A model generated the notes under the pieces. It did no database searches. It was not told the origin of the DNA and worked only from the letters and a program-made list of their open reading frames with translations. Below, one piece after another: positions 44,004 through 56,237 of a DNA stretch of 64,000 bases. The position numbers and the translations under genes were made by a program. The DNA comes from Echinarachnius parma (taxonomy: Eukaryota > Echinodermata > Echinoidea > Clypeasteroida > Echinarachniidae): the NCBI GenBank assembly GCA_037951105.1, contig JBAMJV010002072.1, forward strand, positions 1 to 64,000, in the 5' to 3' direction. Positions within the stretch are counted from its first letter, which is position 1. Each line of letters starts with the position of its first letter.

Positions 44004-44568
44004 TTAAAGGGATAGTTGAGTTCTGGTAAGGAGAGTACAGTTTTAGTGAAACTGAATTTTAGTAACCAAAACCTGCATCATTACATTACAAACTAATAGT
44101 TATAACTAGAAAGGAACACAAAATTACAAATGACGTAGTAAAGATCATGTTATCATTCAAAAAGAGCCGTTAAAACGTAAGAGGGCGCTCTCTAAACACT
44201 CATCGGTTTCAACCATTTTGAATAAAATATTGTGCATGTGATGCTTTGTTGAAATAGTGATTAGATAGAGAAATAACCAACAACTATTTAAATACCTATT
44301 TTGTAACTTTTTTGAAAAGAGGAAGCATTTTTTTTGAATTTTTAACGGCTGGTTCAAAATTCTCTAATAAACCCGGGGCTCCGGGTTTATTACAAATTGT
44401 TATATTTATGGATATTTCAGCCGTTTCTGAACCGATTTTGATCAAACAAAGATGATTTTATTGTTTAAATATTATGCTCTTTCAAATTTTACACTCAGTT
44501 TTTCATTACCTCACAAACCAATTAAGTAGTCTAGCGCCCTCTCTACCAAAACTCAACTTTCCCTTTAA
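44004..44568. mobile_element. TTAA-bounded MITE, GTTGAG family, copy C
   Basis: TTAA at both edges with ends 'aaagggatagttgagttctg' and 'aaaactcaactttccctt'. Its interior is the reverse complement of copy B over long blocks ('aatgacgtagtaaagatcat', 'ccgttaaaacgtaagagggc'). Confidence 0.85.
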
Positions 44569-44642
44569 GAAGGGGAGGTGGCATGAAATTTTATCTGTAA
44601 ATACAATACTATATATGATGGAAAATTTAAATACAACTTTCA

Positions 44643-44734
44643 TTAACTCCTAACGTGCCAAGCTCGCATTTTTGCGAGTTACAATACACACAAATGCCAT
44701 AGAGCATTAAAATCCCTGGCACGTTAAGAGTTAA
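44643..44734. mobile_element. Very short TTAA-bounded foldback
   Basis: TTAA at 44643-44646 and 44731-44734. CTCCTAACGTGCCA against TGGCACGTTAAGAG, with an inner hairpin 'gctcgcatttttgcgag'. The core is only 84 bp. Confidence 0.75.
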
Positions 44735-44983
44735 ACACACAAGGATGACAACACAATAATTATATAAACATTAAATTTGTTCAATTCGTATCAAAGTCAC
44801 ATATTTTTAACATATTTCCAACAAGTTATTATTCAGAGAAATATACAAAGTATACAAACACTGGTATTTATCAATTATGCATGTTTGAGCATGTGTGTGC
44901 ATCAATTTTGTTTAAATTTATTTAAAGAAAACAAGACAAGATAATCATAGATCCTCTGAGAGTCTCACACTTTCTGGAACATT

Positions 44984-44988
<5 letters not shown>

Positions 44989-45014
<26 letters not shown>

Positions 45015-45031
45015 GGGGGGGGGGGGGGGGC
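44989..45031. repeat. Poly-T/poly-G run
   Basis: About 25 T bases followed directly by about 16 G bases. Confidence 0.9.
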
Positions 45032-45117
45032 GATTCTCAAAGTGAACAAATACACAAGAAAAAAACATTAAAAATGTCCTTTCCACATATCAAGGATTAA
45101 TCTAATGTTACATCTTA

Positions 45118-45562
45118 AAGGGGAAGGAACTCCTAGCCTTTTGACTTACTGGATGTGATGAGAGCATAACTCTTGTCATTTCTAGTCACTTATTTCCTCA
45201 TGAATATTCCCAATAATGAAAATAATCAATATTTTATGGCCCACTGTCGTCTGCTTTCAATGCCAACAGGAGGCGGCCATTTCTTCAACTTCTCGCGGTG
45301 AGATGACGTGTCAGGCGGAGAACACAATAGCGGGTTACGATAATGCTATTGTGTTCTCCGCCTGCCACGTCATTTCACCGGGAGTAGTTGAAGAAATGGC
45401 CGCCTCCTATGGGCATTGAAAGCAGACGACAGTGGTCCATAAAATATTGATTATTTTTGTAATCGGGAATATTCATGAGGAAATAAGTGACTAGCAATGA
45501 TAATAGTTATGCTCTCATCACATCCAGTAAGTCAAAAGGATAAGGGTTAATTCCCCTTTAAC
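45118..45562. mobile_element. 445-bp foldback (palindromic MITE)
   Basis: Both arms span about 200 bp: left 'aaggggaaggaactcctagc', 'gatgtgatgagagcataact', 'gaggcggccatttcttcaac'; right the complements, ending 'ttaattccccttta'. The centre is 'aacacaatagcgggttacga' with 'taatgctattgtgtt'. A single arm of the same family occurs at 58970-59140. Confidence 0.9.
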
Positions 45563-46015
45563 AAATCTTTCAATCAAAATAATTTGTTAATTTGTAGTAT
45601 GGTGAAGACCGCACTGGTGAAGCATTGGGAGGCTTTATTGCTGCACACCAGCATAAATTGACCCAAAATACAATCATTTGAAATAAGTCTGAGGGAAATT
45701 AAGAAATAATTATAAAAAGCAACCCCCATACAACAATTTATTGATAGATATATACAGAAAATTATAATCTTGAAATCGAATTAGGTAGATGTGTTACCAC
45801 CACTTGCAAAGCTATAAAGGAATCGTGCTTTCCAACCCGCAGGTTCGAAAGAACCCGATTATTTTGGGTATCTCTAATCGAATTTCAATTGCGCGCTAAT
45901 TTGTTTTCACTGTAAGTTATTGCACACAGCAGACGACATAAATCCATTGTAAGCCAAATAGCACACAATATTGTATATACAGTATAAATTATGAGGACGG
46001 TCGTGTTCAATTACT

Positions 46016-46165
46016 GTGTGTGTGTGTGTGTGTGTGTGCGCAAGTGTGTGTGTGTGTTAGCCTGTGTGCGTGTGTGTGTGTGTGGGTGTGTGCGTGTGTG
46101 TGTACGCACGCACATGCGGGGATATGTGTCGTTGTGTATATGTATGTGTGCGTGCATGTGTTTTT
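46016..46165. repeat. Interrupted (TG)n microsatellite
   Basis: TG repeats broken by 'cgcaag', 'ttagcc', 'gggtg' and 'acgcacgcac'. The open frames through it are artefacts. Confidence 0.9.
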
Positions 46166-46669
46166 GCAACGTTCTGATGCAATGCTGATGTGCATTGTAT
46201 TGATTATGTTTTTTTTTTGTTGTGTGTTTTGCTTTTTCTCTTGAAAGTGCCTTTTTCTTCTACAACCACGGCAGTGGCACCAAAACTTGAGGAGGTTTAT
46301 AGATACCCAGGGGGAAATTAGGGGGAAATAATTAGCAAGTGGAAACGGGTTTACACTCTCTCACTACCCCGTAGTCTTATATTCAGTCACATGAACTGCC
46401 AAGCAAAATAATGAAAACAATTGTCCATGCATCATTGCAATAGGCCCGATTATGTTGCACCTGACAACTACGAAAACAAAATATCAATTGAACGATAGGT
46501 AGAGTATACAGATCTCCCAATACGGATATTCTGCTTTTTATAGGGTTATTTACCACAATACATTCGGTAAACATAATCTTTTACGCGCCCGCTGAAATAT
46601 TTCGAAGAGGCAGTCGCCCAACTTTATACCTCCACATGCGGCGTTTTTCTTATAAATTTAAAAGAATAC

Positions 46670-47469
46670 TTAACCCTAAAAAAAATGGGGGGGCTGATTT
46701 AGACCCCCCCCCCTCCTCTATTTTCGCGATTACTTAGCAATGCTTAAATATTTTACGATGCCACTTCACGACTTTTTTCCTTAGAGTCTTGCGCAACTTT
46801 TGATACCAAATTTGCGACAACCGGGTGTACCGTTCTAAAATTACGTGACCTTTTGTAAGTGAGCGTCGGCCCGAAAATCGCTAAATTTTGTGATTCGTGT
46901 ACAAATCCTATGGAAATTGACTTTTTCCTAGAATAGACAAAATCTTCATTATTTTTCATTCTGATCACTGCAATTATTTAATTTTGGGCTACAAATGGTT
47001 GAATAATGGTTAATATTTTATTCCATCGAACAAATATATAACAAATATTTTTAAAATGCAAAAAATACGAAAAAAATGCAATTTTCGCATAATTAATTAG
47101 CTCTAATTAGCATATTATAATTAAAACAAAATATTTAACAACGCAATATTGTATGGCTCATGGACATCTATCACCATGCCAAATTTGGAGTCGATTGGAG
47201 TTTCGATTGCCGAGAAAACTACACAATATACACAAAAATACCATTTTTGCATAATTAATTAGCTCTAATTAGCATATTCTAATATATATATATTTTTAAC
47301 TACGCAATATTGTAGACCTTATGGACATCTATCACGATGCCAAATTTGGAGTCGATTGGAGTTTCGGTTGCCGAGATCTTGGGTGGGGGGGGCCCTTTTA
47401 GCCCCCCCCCCCCCCCCCCCCCCCCCCAGTTTTTTTAAGGTTAAAAATAGCCAATTTTTTTAGGGTTAA
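46670..47469. mobile_element. TTAA-bounded element with poly-C ends, copy 3
   Basis: TTAA at 46670-46673 and 47466-47469. The termini are CCCTAAAAAAAATGGGG and 'ccaatttttttaggg'. It carries 'ggctgatttagacc' plus a C run at the left, and 'gggggggcccttttagcc' plus a C run of about 28 at the right. An internal block of about 130 bp, 'taattagctctaattagcat' to 'gagtttcg(a/g)ttgccgaga', is tandemly duplicated (47090-47215 and 47259-47377). Confidence 0.85.
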
Positions 47470-47550
47470 ACAATCTCTAGCACTGTAATGGAATTGTAAC
47501 AGTGAGGAAACAGTAGGAAATCAAATCCTTAAAATTATGATTATGATCAG

Positions 47551-47695
47551 TGGCGTAGTGTGGTCCGACTATAATTGGGGGAACACGCCTTATGTTTCCC
47601 TTTATTTTTGTTCAATGCTCCCCTTTTGATTTTTGCTATTGTTTCTGTCAAATTATTTGAGCCCCCGTGTATACCCTCATACTAGCTACGCCACA
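47551..47695. mobile_element. Small hAT-like MITE (CAGTGGCGTAG ends)
   Basis: CAGTGGCGTAG at the left and CTACGCCACAG at the right are inverted with one mismatch. The outside sequences 'attatgat' and 'atcataat' are inverted rather than direct, so the target duplication is not clear. It is about 145 bp. Confidence 0.65.
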
Positions 47696-47794
47696 GATCA
47701 TAATTTTCCACGCAGTTTTGAATTTATCTGAGCTGAATTTAATCAAATTTAAGTTAATATAATCGAATTGTTTCAAAGATAATTAAACTGATCA

Positions 47795-48127
47795 GGGGGT
47801 GTTTCACAGAGATCCTAAGTTGATCTTAGCACTAAGATGGTCTTAAATATTATGGAAAGCCATTAGTGTCTTGAAACATTTTTGTAAAAGTTATGTTGAA
47901 ATGCATAAAATGTTGATTCAAATCATATATATTTTCTAATTATCAAAGAAATTTCATGAATGTTATGTGAAGATCATGAATCTCTTTGATATATATGATT
48001 TGAATCAACATTTTATGCATTTCAACATAACTTTTACAAAACTGTTTCAAGACACTAGTGGCTTTCCATAATATTTAAGACCATCTTAGTGCTAAGATCA
48101 AGTTAGGATCTTTGTGAAACACCCCCC
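47795..48127. mobile_element. Foldback MITE 'GGGGGTGTTTCACAGAGATC', copy 3
   Basis: Both arms are long and nearly perfect, extending through 'catatatattttctaattat' near the centre. It is the most palindromic of the three copies, which suggests it is the youngest. Confidence 0.85.
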
Positions 48128-48169
48128 AGAAGTGTATAATATAATTGAAAATGAGCAGAGGACATTGGG

Positions 48170-48208
48170 CTTCCCCGTGATTCGAACCCGAGACCTCCTG
48201 ATAATTGC
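48170..48208 (-). repeat. tRNA-like SINE fragment (T-arm region)
   Basis: 'cttccccgtgattcgaaccc' followed by 'gagacctcc' equals the 3' part of the repeat at 48683-48760. It is truncated by unrelated sequence. Confidence 0.6.
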
Positions 48209-48284
48209 TTTTATACAATAAATTATTTTGAATATAAGGGAATTGACCAGAAAATGAGCGACGGAAATGACCAACAAAAATGAA

Positions 48285-48680
48285 CACTGTTAAAACACTG
48301 TTAAAACGCTGTGTAAACAAATTCAACAACTTGTTGAAAATTGTCTACAACCGCTGTTTAAAATATATGAGACATTCAACAACCCCAGATGTTTAAAGTT
48401 TACACAACTGTTGTTTTAATTTTTTCTACAACCTTTGTTTAGAATAAATTTTAATCAACCCTGTTGTTGAAATAGCAAATACAAAAATGATTGTACTATA
48501 AAACGGCAAAGTCGGAATCGAACCGGGGACCTTTGGGTTATAAGTCTAACACGCTAATCAACGCTTGAACAATGGCCGCTTTACACAACACTTCTTTCTA
48601 CAACTAATCATGCTACACCTAAGGTTGTATATAAAAAGATTCAACAACCATTTTTTCACAGCGTTTTAACAGTGCAAATA
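48285..48680. mobile_element. Element with CACTGTTAAAAC(A/G)C ends enclosing a tRNA-like block
   Basis: 'cactgttaaaacactgttaa' and 'acgctgtgtaaacaaattca' on the left pair with 'cacagcgttttaacagtg' on the right. The middle (48510-48590, minus strand) looks like a tRNA: 'gcgtgttagacttataaccc' then 'ggtccccggttcgattcc'. The anticodon position is TAT, but there is no acceptor stem. Confidence 0.5.
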
Positions 48681-48682
48681 AA

Positions 48683-48760
48683 ATGCGCTTCCCCGTGATT
48701 CGAACCATAGACCTCCGGATTGCTAGACCGGTGCTCTTACCGACTGAGCTACAAAGGAAT
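48683..48760 (-). repeat. tRNA-Ala-like SINE head
   Basis: On the minus strand it reads AGCTCAGTCGGTAAGAGCAC (A box), then an anticodon region with AGC, and 'ggttcgaatcacggggaagc' (B box). It matches 56714-56795 almost completely. The acceptor stem does not pair, so it is a SINE or tRNA pseudogene rather than a tRNA gene. Confidence 0.65.
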
Positions 48761-49041
48761 CTTTAATTGTGACGGTTTGTTCCTCCCTGAAACCATTTCA
48801 GTGCTCGAAATGGTTAGATTAGAAGCAATCATAAAACCCTAAACAAACCCGAAGGATAAGAAATCAACTTGGGGATATTATGTGCGAGGAATCTGTAAAG
48901 CAGTGATCCCTCGCTAATGTTCAAATGGCACAAGTCATTATAAATTATAAACTATGACTTTCGTAGGAAAAATGTATGGACGCGGGATTGTGTTCCATAT
49001 GCGAAATATGCGCCACCGCCTCTCTTCCCTTCCGGGGGAGT

Positions 49042-49400
49042 GGGGGGGGGGGGGGGGCAGGGGCAGCCTAGGGGAGGCAAGCATGGGCGTTCGGGTACAT
49101 TTTCGCCAGGGGGGCTGAGATTTTTTACATCCTTCTTTTTTTACGATTTTGCCCAAAGGTAACAAATATTTTTGCCCGAACATGACGCGAGCTTGCCCGA
49201 ATATGATATTATGAGCTTTCCCGAATATGACAATACAAAAGAGGTATATGTCCAAAATAATAATACAAAAGCTATGTCCCAAAATGACACGTTTACAAGT
49301 GCCTGAATTAAACCGGTTTTGGGTGTCCGAATATGGCGATTTTCAAAACTCTCGGAGAGGGGAGGGGGGGGGGGGGGGTGCAGCCCCCTAGACCCACCGC
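49042..49400. mobile_element. Poly-G-ended repeat with 'TTTGCCCGAATATGAC' motifs
   Basis: G runs at 49042-49058 and 49360-49378 border repeats of 'tgcccgaatatg', 'tgcccgaacatg' and 'ttcccgaatatg', ending 'gtgcagccccctagac'. The same pattern appears at 62650-62830 (G run, 'ctgcagcccccag') and without the G run at 58375-58470. The family is not identified. Confidence 0.5.
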
Positions 49401-49757
49401 ATCGTATGTATAGGTATGCCCCTTCCTGCCTTCTGCTCATTACGGTATGCTGTGTCACTGGCTAACGTAGGTAATACTCCTCCTCCAAGGTGACGAAAGT
49501 CTCATCGGGGTGAAAGCTTTTTTGGTTTGCCTCTTTTTTATATTTTGCCACCAGTAAGTTGTGAAATATCGTCACAAAATAAACATTGATCGGTTGGCTA
49601 TTTATGGTGACTGGTAGCGTCACAATTACAGTATACATTGTAAACAGAATTTGAAGACAAGAAATGTCAATAAATCGACACTATGAATTTGGCACCACTC
49701 GGAAAATGGCGGTTCCTGATTTGGGAAAAACAACATATGGGACATCCATTAATGTTT

Positions 49758-49930
49758 AAGGGATCTAGTAACTTTATTGGCAAGTGCAAAAAGTAAGGAG
49801 TGATTAATGAATGTATATTGGTCTGATCTGATATGTCCACAAAGTAATGTTTGAACATTGCACGTTAATTGGATGTTTTTTGGCTGAGATATTCACAAAC
49901 TCATTGTACTTACTTTGTACACGGCATTAA
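49758..49930. mobile_element. Truncated MITE with AAGGGATCTAGTAAC end
   Basis: 'taagggatctagtaacttta', 'ctgatatgtccac' and 'actttgtacacgg' correspond to the left half of the 23247-23629 copy. The right half is replaced by the 'gatccgacccgatccgaccc' stretch. Confidence 0.7.
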
Positions 49931-50030
49931 ATTATCCCGATCCGACCCGATCCGACCCGACTGAAAGCCACAGTCGGTCCGATTCAGTCGCGACCGATTC
50001 AACATGTTGAACCGGGCCCGATTGGCTTCA

Positions 50031-50640
50031 CAGATAACAATGCGACGTTGGCGGAACGTAGTCTATAGTCGGCACCGTCGCGGTTGGAAAAACAACGTTT
50101 AGCCAACGTTGGCCTACGGTAAATTCACAACCATATTTTTGCAGTCGGCGGTCTGACGTTAAAACAACGTTAAGCCGACGTTGTCTGTTGACTGTTGGCA
50201 AACTGGTCGGCAAATGTACGTTGAAACAACGTTGGCTGATAGTTAGACGAACAATCATATTTATATGGTCGAAAAGCAAACGTTGGGCCAACGTTTCGCC
50301 TACTACGTTGGATATTGGTTGGCTAGTTGACGTCGTACTAACGTTTGATAAACAACCACATTACGACGGTAGGCAAGTCAACGTTGGGCCAACATTGAAT
50401 TATATAGTCGTATGAACGTTGGGGTTTAGTCGGCTCAATGTTGGCTTGACGTCAGAAATAGCAAAATAAAAGGTTGGGCAAACGTTGGCTCAACATTGGC
50501 AATTGACGTTGGCTTATGGGGGTTGGGCCAACGAGGGCCCAGCGGCAAGAATGACGTGGGCCAAACGTCACGTTTTGACGTTGGTCCAACATGACCGCCT
50601 ACATTGGGCCAACGATGGGCCAACGTAGCATTGTTATCTG
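50031..50640. mobile_element. TIR element with CAGATAACAATGC ends and repeated 'acgttgg'
   Basis: CAGATAACAATGCGACGTTG at the left and the complement of 'ggccaacgtagcattgttat' at the right. The interior has over 20 copies of 'acgttgg' or its complement, many in hairpin pairs. A C run of about 24 follows at 50647-50670. Confidence 0.8.
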
Positions 50641-50783
50641 GGTTCCGCCCCCCCCCCCCCCCCCCCCCCACTTCCGGCGCCTATGGTGATCACCATGCGT
50701 GGGGTGAGTATAATTTAAAAACACAAATACACATTGATAACATTTAGTACAAAAGAATGTATACACTTAGGGTTATGCAATAG

Positions 50784-51192
50784 TGTAGGACTTTTCGGTC
50801 AATTTCGTAAGTTGGCAACACCGCAGCTGTATTTTGTAGTTCAAATTCGTTTTTTAGCATTTTAATTTATATTATAACGATCATTCGAAATCAGTTTGGT
50901 TGTATTCAATTTAAAACGTGTTTCTATTTCGTAAAATTGTCATTCAATTCAAAGCGAGAAAAGCTGTGATTATGTAATACCACCTTCCGTGAAATCCGTT
51001 GGCGAAATTGAATGTTAATAGCGTGCTTTTTAAATTGAATGTTAAAAGTGCTAAAACACTCGACCGAAGAGCTAAATAGAATGAAGGAAATACAACTTTG
51101 AACGACCCTTCAGCTTAATTTCGCGAATTTGAATGAACCGCTTATCAATACGAATGAAACGTTTACGAAATTGGCCGGGAAAACCTATAATA
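50784..51192. mobile_element. Distant relative of the GGTTTTCCCGC MITE
   Basis: 'gtgtaggacttttcggtcaa' with 'tttcgtaagttggcaac' at the left, and 'acgaaattggccgggaaaac' with 'ctataata' at the right. It has the same end structure as 2485-2897 but mostly different internal sequence. Confidence 0.6.
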
Positions 51193-51700
51193 CAGGGTGG
51201 CCCCCCAAAAAACGGAACGGGGCACTTCCCAAAATATAGTAACAAAATGATTATGTCCATCGGATAGGTATCTTTTGCAATGAAAAAGGGTACCAAGAAC
51301 AGTAATTTTGGTCGTGTAGTTTTTGTTTATATGGCGCTCTGAGTGACACCATGTCAGGTTCCCATTTTTGTCAATTTTTACCAAGTCAGTGCCTGATAAA
51401 TCGCACTTACTGCCCGTCATATCATCGAACAACCATGCCCATTCTCTCGGCACACAGCTGAATGCACACAAACAATAGCGCGCGTATTGCTCGTTGTTCA
51501 ACGCTATGACGGGCAGTAAGTGCGATGTATCAGGCACTGATTTGCTAAAAATTGACAAAAATGAGACAAAAAATACACGACTAAAATTACTGTTCTTGGT
51601 ATCGTCTTTCATTTGAAAAAATATCCTATCCGAAGGACATAATAATTTTGTCACTATATTTTGTGAAGTGCCCCGTTCCGTTTTTTGGGGCCCACCCTGT
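51193..51700. mobile_element. Foldback MITE with CAGGGTGG ends and TA target, copy 1
   Basis: 'acagggtggccccccaaaa' and the complement of 'ttggggcccaccctgt' lie inside TA. The arms share 'cggaacggggcacttcccaa' and 'taccaagaacagtaattttg'. The middle 'gacgggcagtaagtgcga' pairs with 'tcgcacttactgcccgtc'. A second copy is at 58482-58966. Confidence 0.85.
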
Positions 51701-51939
51701 ATAATAAGGGTTATTTGATATAGCGCTATTCACCTGAGTATCATAGCGCTTTACACTGTTATCTTTGTACCCAGGTCAACGGAAGCACCAATCAATCCTG
51801 CACACAAAGTGCACATTTTTCACTCCCTAGAGAGTATTCCAGCCAGTCGCCTGTCAGGCACAAACAGTGCTAAGGAACCAACTGGATAGAGAGCAGCAAT
51901 AGTATATATATATATATTTAATATATATATATTTTTTTT

Positions 51940-54900
51940 CTTTTGCCCCATTCAGGGAACTTTATTTTATTCAAAAATTTACAAGTTATATGGTTACATT
52001 ATTCATAAAAACAGAAACAAAAACATATAAATATTGTATTATACATACACAATTATGACAAAAAATCAATGAACTGTTTTGACTTTGTTTAACCCAATTG
52101 GAAAATATATTTTGCAATTGAGATAAAATATTAAATCATATTTTAGCTCTTGTAGCATAGTTTTGACATTCATTATTTTCCCTTTCCGTGATTTTTTAAT
52201 GTAATTTTTATAAATGATATATTCGGCAAAGTTAATCAGTAGATTAACCAAATAAAATTCGTTATTTCCAATCTTATAACCAATAGTTAACAATTCCTCA
52301 TTTATCTCCAATTCTATGCCACAAAAATAAAATATTATCTTTGATATAATTTTCCAAAATAATTTCAGATTTTTACAATCTAACAGCATATGCTTAGTTG
52401 TTTCTGGTGTATGACAAAATAGACAATTATCATCATTGACGATCTTCCATTTACATAAATTATATCTTGATGGCAAAAACAAATACAAATATTTGAAATT
52501 GAATTGTCTAATTTTATTATGTTTCAATGTCTTAAATTTAAACAGAAGAACATAATACCAATCAAAATTCACTGGGAGTAACAAATGTTCTTGCCAAAAG
52601 TTGAACACAATAGGTTTCAGACGTTTCTTTTGTAATAACAACAAATAAAAATGCTTTGTTTTCATATTTATAGTATCAATATATTCACCATTTGAAATTG
52701 GTATTAATCGTGATTCATGTTTTTCGAGTAATTCATATTCTCTAGAGCGCATTTTTTGTAACCAATATTTCGGGAATGCTTTTTTTAACTTTGCATAACA
52801 AAATAAAAATAAAAATTCTGATAAACCATACTTTTGGCAAATACTTTTCGCATCCCTCCATTGACCTTGGTTTGTAACTTGATGTACCTTTAAAATCCCC
52901 GCATTTTCCCATGACTTAAAAAGGAGTACTTTTCCATCAAATGTTATATTACTATTGTTCCATAAAATTTCATCTTTAATATCAATAACATCAAGCTTAT
53001 CGACGTATCTTAGCGTAGACCAAATACAAAGTAAATCTGTATAAAAATGTGGCACTTTTAGTTTCAAACAAATCTGTTTCATATGAAACTTATTACAATT
53101 AAATTGGAGGCAAGTTGGTATTCCCCCGACTTTTATCATCCAATAAAAAAACATTATTTGCCATGATGCATGTTTATCATTCATAAATTTAATCAACCAT
53201 GATAGTCGTAGTGAATTAATTCTTGATTGTAAATCAACCATATTCAACCCTCCTTTTACTTCAGTGTTTATACAAATATTTCTTTTAACATTCTCTTGTT
53301 TTGATCCCCATGAAAATGAATATATAAGTTTATTAATTTGCTTAACCAAGCTATATGGCACTGTCACAGCGGTTGCTAGATATATTATTTGTGACATAAT
53401 AAGCGATTTAATTATAACAACCTTTCCATACTACGTCAAATTTCTCATCTTCCATAAATTCAAAAGCCTCATGATCTTATCGATTTCCCCCTCCCAATTA
53501 ATATCTTCCACCTCTTTACCATTTCTGCAAACATATACCCCAAGGCATTTGACAGGTTCGTTTATAAATTTCAGACCATTTCTTTTAACATCGTAACTTT
53601 TAACAAGATACATTGCATTTGATTTTTTCCCATTAACACAAATACCAGCGATTTTTCCAAAATTATTAATCTCTTTCATCACATTTCACATAGATCTCAA
53701 TGAATTAACAAATATTACTGTGTCGTCTGCATATTGAACAATTTTAATCTCTTCATTCTGGGTGGTATCAGGATGGGGTATATTTAGTCCCTGAATATAA
53801 TTATTTTCTTTAATCCTTACAGCTAACGTTTCAACAACAATAATAAATAATAATGCTGATAGTGGACATCCTTGTCGCACTCCTTTTTGGATACTGAATG
53901 TGTCTGACAGCCATCCATAATTCAAAATCCTACCACAAGCATTTTTATAAAGGGTTTGTATCCATATAATAAAAGAATCTTTAAAACCATATTTCTTCAA
54001 AATATCAAAAAGGAACGAATGATTAACATTATCGAATGCTTGTTTAAAATCAATAAACATCAAAATACTTTGTATTTTCTCTAATTCACAATAGTCAATC
54101 ACATCTTGAACCAGCCGCACACTTTCCAGGGCCGATTTCTTTTTCATAAAACCAGATTGATCACGCGATATTATGTTGCCTATAACACCTTTCAGCCGCC
54201 TTGACAAAGCACACGCTGCAATTTTGTAGTCTACATTCAGTAGAGATATAGGTCGCCAATTATCTAAACATGTTTTGGGACCTTTTTTTATACAACAAAG
54301 TGAGGATTGACTGTTTTTGTGACCCTGATAATTCCTGTTTATAAAAACCTTCATTCAAACTTCCTACTACCATTTATTTTGTTTCCTCCCAAATGCATCT
54401 ATAGAATTCTACAGACAGTCCATCCATGCCAGGAGATTTATTTGTATTCATGCTTTTAATAGCTTGCCAACACTCATCCTTTGTTAACATACCTTCACAA
54501 CTGTCTGCGTCTTCCTCAGATAAAGGAGTAACGTTCACATATTGACCTACATTAATCGGTGGGTCATTATCATGTGCGGCGTAGAGGCGAGCGTAATATT
54601 TATGTATGTACTTTAACACATTATCTTTATACTTCTTTCCATCAATTTCAACACAATCAATTTCCTTCTTTTTCCCATTTCTCTTTTCCAATTGTAAAAA
54701 ATATTTATTTGACTTTTCACCTTGCTCCATCCATTTTTCTCTTGAACGAATAAATGCACCTTTGCATTGTTCTGTATACCATAAATCAATTTCACTTTGT
54801 AAAATTCTCATTCTATTCATATTTTCCGGAGATGTATTACCATCATCACTTTCAAATAAATCTTTATATTCCTTTTCTAAATCAACTATATGAGATTTAT

Positions 54901-55325
54901 TTCTTTTTCTAAGATCAATACTAAATTTAATACTATACTCTTTTATCTTAATTTTACATAATTCCCATAGCATTTGCACATTCAAATTATCATTATTTAA
55001 TTTGACCTTTTGAATGATGTATCTAACATTTTCTTTATATGTCATATCTAAAAGAAGAGAGTTATTCAGTTTCCATATACCTTTTCCACGCTTCTCTTCA
55101 AAGACTTTAATTTTCAGAGAGATGGCATTGTGGTCACATTTGAGTGCTGGACGTATATCTGCTGAATAAACATTATGTACAAAATTAGCAGCGACCAACC
55201 AATAATCAAGCCTAGAGTATATTTTCAGTGTATCTTGTCTCCATGTAAATTGTTTTTTGCTTGGGTTAAATTGTCTCCATATTTTTTTAATACAGTTAAT
55301 GTAGTAACTATTAGTTATTGTAGTC
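51940..55325 (-). mobile_element. 5'-truncated LINE (L1/Tx1-like), degenerate
   Basis: It reads on the minus strand from 55325 (mid-endonuclease) to about 51940, where the 3' region ends in A-rich sequence and an AT microsatellite (51902-51930). It contains the end of an apurinic-type endonuclease, a reverse transcriptase with YADD and a C-terminal zinc-knuckle region. The 5' junction coincides with a tRNA-like repeat at 55366-55430. Confidence 0.85.
52066..55300 (-). pseudogene. LINE ORF2-type protein: endonuclease tail, reverse transcriptase, C-terminal domain
   Basis: Read 55300 to 52066. The endonuclease tail includes FTWRQDTLKIYSRLDYWL and DHNAISLK. Next is a linker with SREKWMEQGEKSNKYF and NKSPGMDGLSVEFY, ending at TAA 54374-54376. 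The RT follows in a shifted frame with NWRPISLLNVDYKI, MFIDFKQAFDNVNH, GVRQGCPLSALLF and the catalytic YADD (VQYADDTVIF). That frame has TGA at 53686-53688 and TAG at 53431-53433, but homology continues in the same frame through LKFINEPVKCLGVYV and IYLATAVTVPYSLVKQINK to a C-x2-C-x7-H-x4-C knuckle (CLFCHTPETTKHMLLDC). The element is dead as written. The conserved blocks are still easily recognised, so the decay is recent. L1/Tx1 lineage is inferred from the C-terminal zf-RVT-like region. Confidence 0.88.
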
Positions 55326-55365
55326 TATGAGTAATTGTCCTGTGAAAAGACAACGCAACGAACAA

Positions 55366-55430
55366 TACACTGGATTCGAACTCGGGATCCCACTCATTGG
55401 AAAGCGCGCCCTATACCAACTTTGCCCCAC
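55366..55430 (-). repeat. tRNA-Gly-like remnant
   Basis: The minus strand reads 'gttggtatagggcgcgcttt' with TCC at the anticodon, then 'gagttcgaatccagtg'. The box spacing is right, but there is no acceptor stem. It is probably a SINE head. Confidence 0.45.
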
Positions 55431-56237
55431 CACGTCCACACCCACAAAAGGTGACACACATCAAAAGTCAAAAGTGATAATGAAATGGCGTCATATAGTC
55501 GCCAACATGTCAAACTATACGGTCTGCTTGGTTTTGTGTTCTAATTATTTTGCTTGCGACCATGTGACCATTCAAAATATAGATTCATGGATAAAAACGA
55601 AATACAAATTCTGATTTAAAAATGAAACGAACAGGAAACAACCACCAACCATGTCAAAAGCGTCCACAAAATTTGTTCAATTTTTGCCACCACTGTGGCT
55701 GCATAAAGCGCGTTTATTGTTTATAGAAAAATATGACACAAAATGCCGATAAATGACGCCATATTGTCTCGATGTCAAACTGTATGGTGTTTGCTCCAAA
55801 GCTATAGGGTGTTTCTCTCAAATTGTTGGCTTGTAATTAGTTTCCGGATGACCATATGACCAGATGACGACACAACATTACTGATACATTTTGTGTGAAA
55901 TAACACATGATATCGCGTGGAACAATTAAACACATTTTGAATAATCATACATCTGTTTGATAACCATATCGTGTTAATGACGCAAATGCGAACAATAGAA
56001 AAAATCCATAACAATATGTTAAAGATCACCAAGCGGACCCGGGGGATGCTACACTGCGGGTCGCCATTTTGAACTAGGCGCGCTGGCGCACGTGCACGCA
56101 TAACACTGGTCCAGTGTGCCTTACGCACCGCGCGCAAGGCGTTCGCAAGATGGCACCGCACTGCTGATTTTAAAAATCTCAACAACCTTTAAGGGATGAT
56201 GATGAGTTAGAACGTATAGAATCGTCCAGGAAATCTC

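Noticed and set aside
55802..56185. Minus-strand 127-codon frame upstream of the peptide gene
   Set aside because: Composition is that of promoter-proximal CpG-rich DNA plus AT-rich DNA; no motif or splice partner.
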